Under the pieces are notes generated by a model, which did no database searches, was not told the origin of the DNA, and saw only the letters and a program-made list of their open reading frames with translations. Below, in pieces: positions 5,946 to 6,227 of a stretch of 6,227 nt of DNA. Origin of the DNA: an uncultured Phaeodactylibacter sp. (GTDB lineage: Bacteria; Bacteroidota; Bacteroidia; Chitinophagales; Saprospiraceae); assembly GCA_913062745.1 (NCBI GenBank), contig CAJXXJ010000242.1, forward strand, positions 1 to 6,227. The letters are read 5' to 3'. Position 1 is the first letter of the stretch. Each line of letters begins with the position of its first letter. Made by a program: the position numbers and the translations under genes.

Positions 5946-6227
5946 TGGATTCACACCTGGACCTGCAAGACCTGTTGACCAACTTCAGCGCCACGCGGTT
6001 CAACGGCGGATTGAATCTGGCGACCAAAATGCTGGGCAAGCCCGGCAAGATGGAAGTCACCGGCGATCAGGTGCAACAGCAATACGACAGCGGCGACCTG
6101 GTCGGCATCAGCGACTACTGCCGCTGCGACGTGTTGGACACCTATTTCGTGTTCCTGCGATCGATGGTGTTGACCGGCGAATTGACGCTCGATCGCGAGA
6201 TCGAATTGGTGGCCGAAACGAAGGCTT
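5933..6227 (+). CDS. DEDDy 3'-5' exonuclease (PolB-exonuclease-like), internal/C-terminal fragment
   Basis: About 98 codons are open to the right edge with neither start nor stop. The translation contains [14 protein letters not shown], then [16 protein letters not shown], then [25 protein letters not shown] fits the middle of the RNase H-like fold. The YCRCD segment (Tyr codon at 6116-6118, Asp four residues on) matches the Exo III motif Y-x3-D of DEDDy exonucleases. The order and wording match what I know of the 'predicted 3'-5' exonuclease related to the PolB exonuclease domain' family (DNA_pol_B_exo2-like), whose members remove nucleotides from DNA 3' ends or are presumed to. The first two catalytic motifs (Exo I and II) would lie upstream and are lost at the junction. 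The sequence is reminiscent of planctomycete members, which is an impression only. It has no functional link with the SusC locus. Confidence 0.78.

Noticed and set aside
5934..5978. The last 14 codons of the long SusC frame ending in TGA, as a natural C-terminus
   Set aside because: SusC proteins end with a beta strand and an aromatic residue after several hundred more residues. These codons are the out-of-frame reading of the exonuclease segment.
1..6227. CRISPR arrays, tRNA/rRNA genes, insertion-sequence ends
   Set aside because: I saw no regularly spaced repeats, cloverleaf-like sequence, transposase motifs or terminal inverted repeats on either strand.

Overview
The window reads as a piece of a Bacteroidota chromosome joined, in its last ~295 bases, to unrelated DNA. 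The Bacteroidota assignment rests on four things: a SusC/RagA outer-membrane receptor with the family's signature motifs, a PD40-repeat amidohydrolase of a type common in that phylum, a DUF5690-type membrane protein, and a lack of Shine-Dalgarno sequences, with TAnnTTTG-like promoter elements instead. The moderately GC-rich coding DNA would fit Saprospiria (Lewinella/Phaeodactylibacter relatives), but I cannot fix the genus.

Layout. On the minus strand, reading leftwards, are an XRE-type helix-turn-helix/cupin regulator (1294-689) and, 16 bases further on, the N-terminal 224 codons of a secreted amidohydrolase with TolB-like PD40 repeats (672 to the left edge). On the plus strand, diverging from the regulator, are a zinc-type medium-chain alcohol dehydrogenase resembling the 'phosphonate catabolism associated' clade (1487-2539), a 436-residue, ~12-helix membrane protein of DUF5690 type (2608-3918), and a SusC/RagA TonB-dependent receptor (4161 to about 5933). 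The SusC gene stops abruptly at the conserved 'TVRRD' motif, well short of the family's usual length.

Working model. The dehydrogenase, the DUF5690 membrane protein and the SusC receptor look like the start of a phosphonate (or other organophosphorus) uptake and catabolism locus under a divergent XRE-cupin regulator. SusC would bring the ligand across the outer membrane. The DUF5690 protein would carry it across the inner membrane: it has two arginines placed like the phosphate-binding pair of GlpT. The dehydrogenase would act on a catabolic intermediate. The usual partners (SusD, a phosphonatase-like hydrolase, an FAD oxidoreductase) are not in the window, so the substrate is inferred. The regulator-to-dehydrogenase gap holds a palindrome directly against a TAACTTTG element, a good operator/promoter candidate.

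From about 5933 the sequence switches frame and family to the C-terminal half of a DEDDy 3'-5' exonuclease of the PolB-exonuclease-like group, planctomycete-like to my eye. The simplest explanation is a chimeric read or contig, so the right edge should not be used as gene context for the SusC locus.
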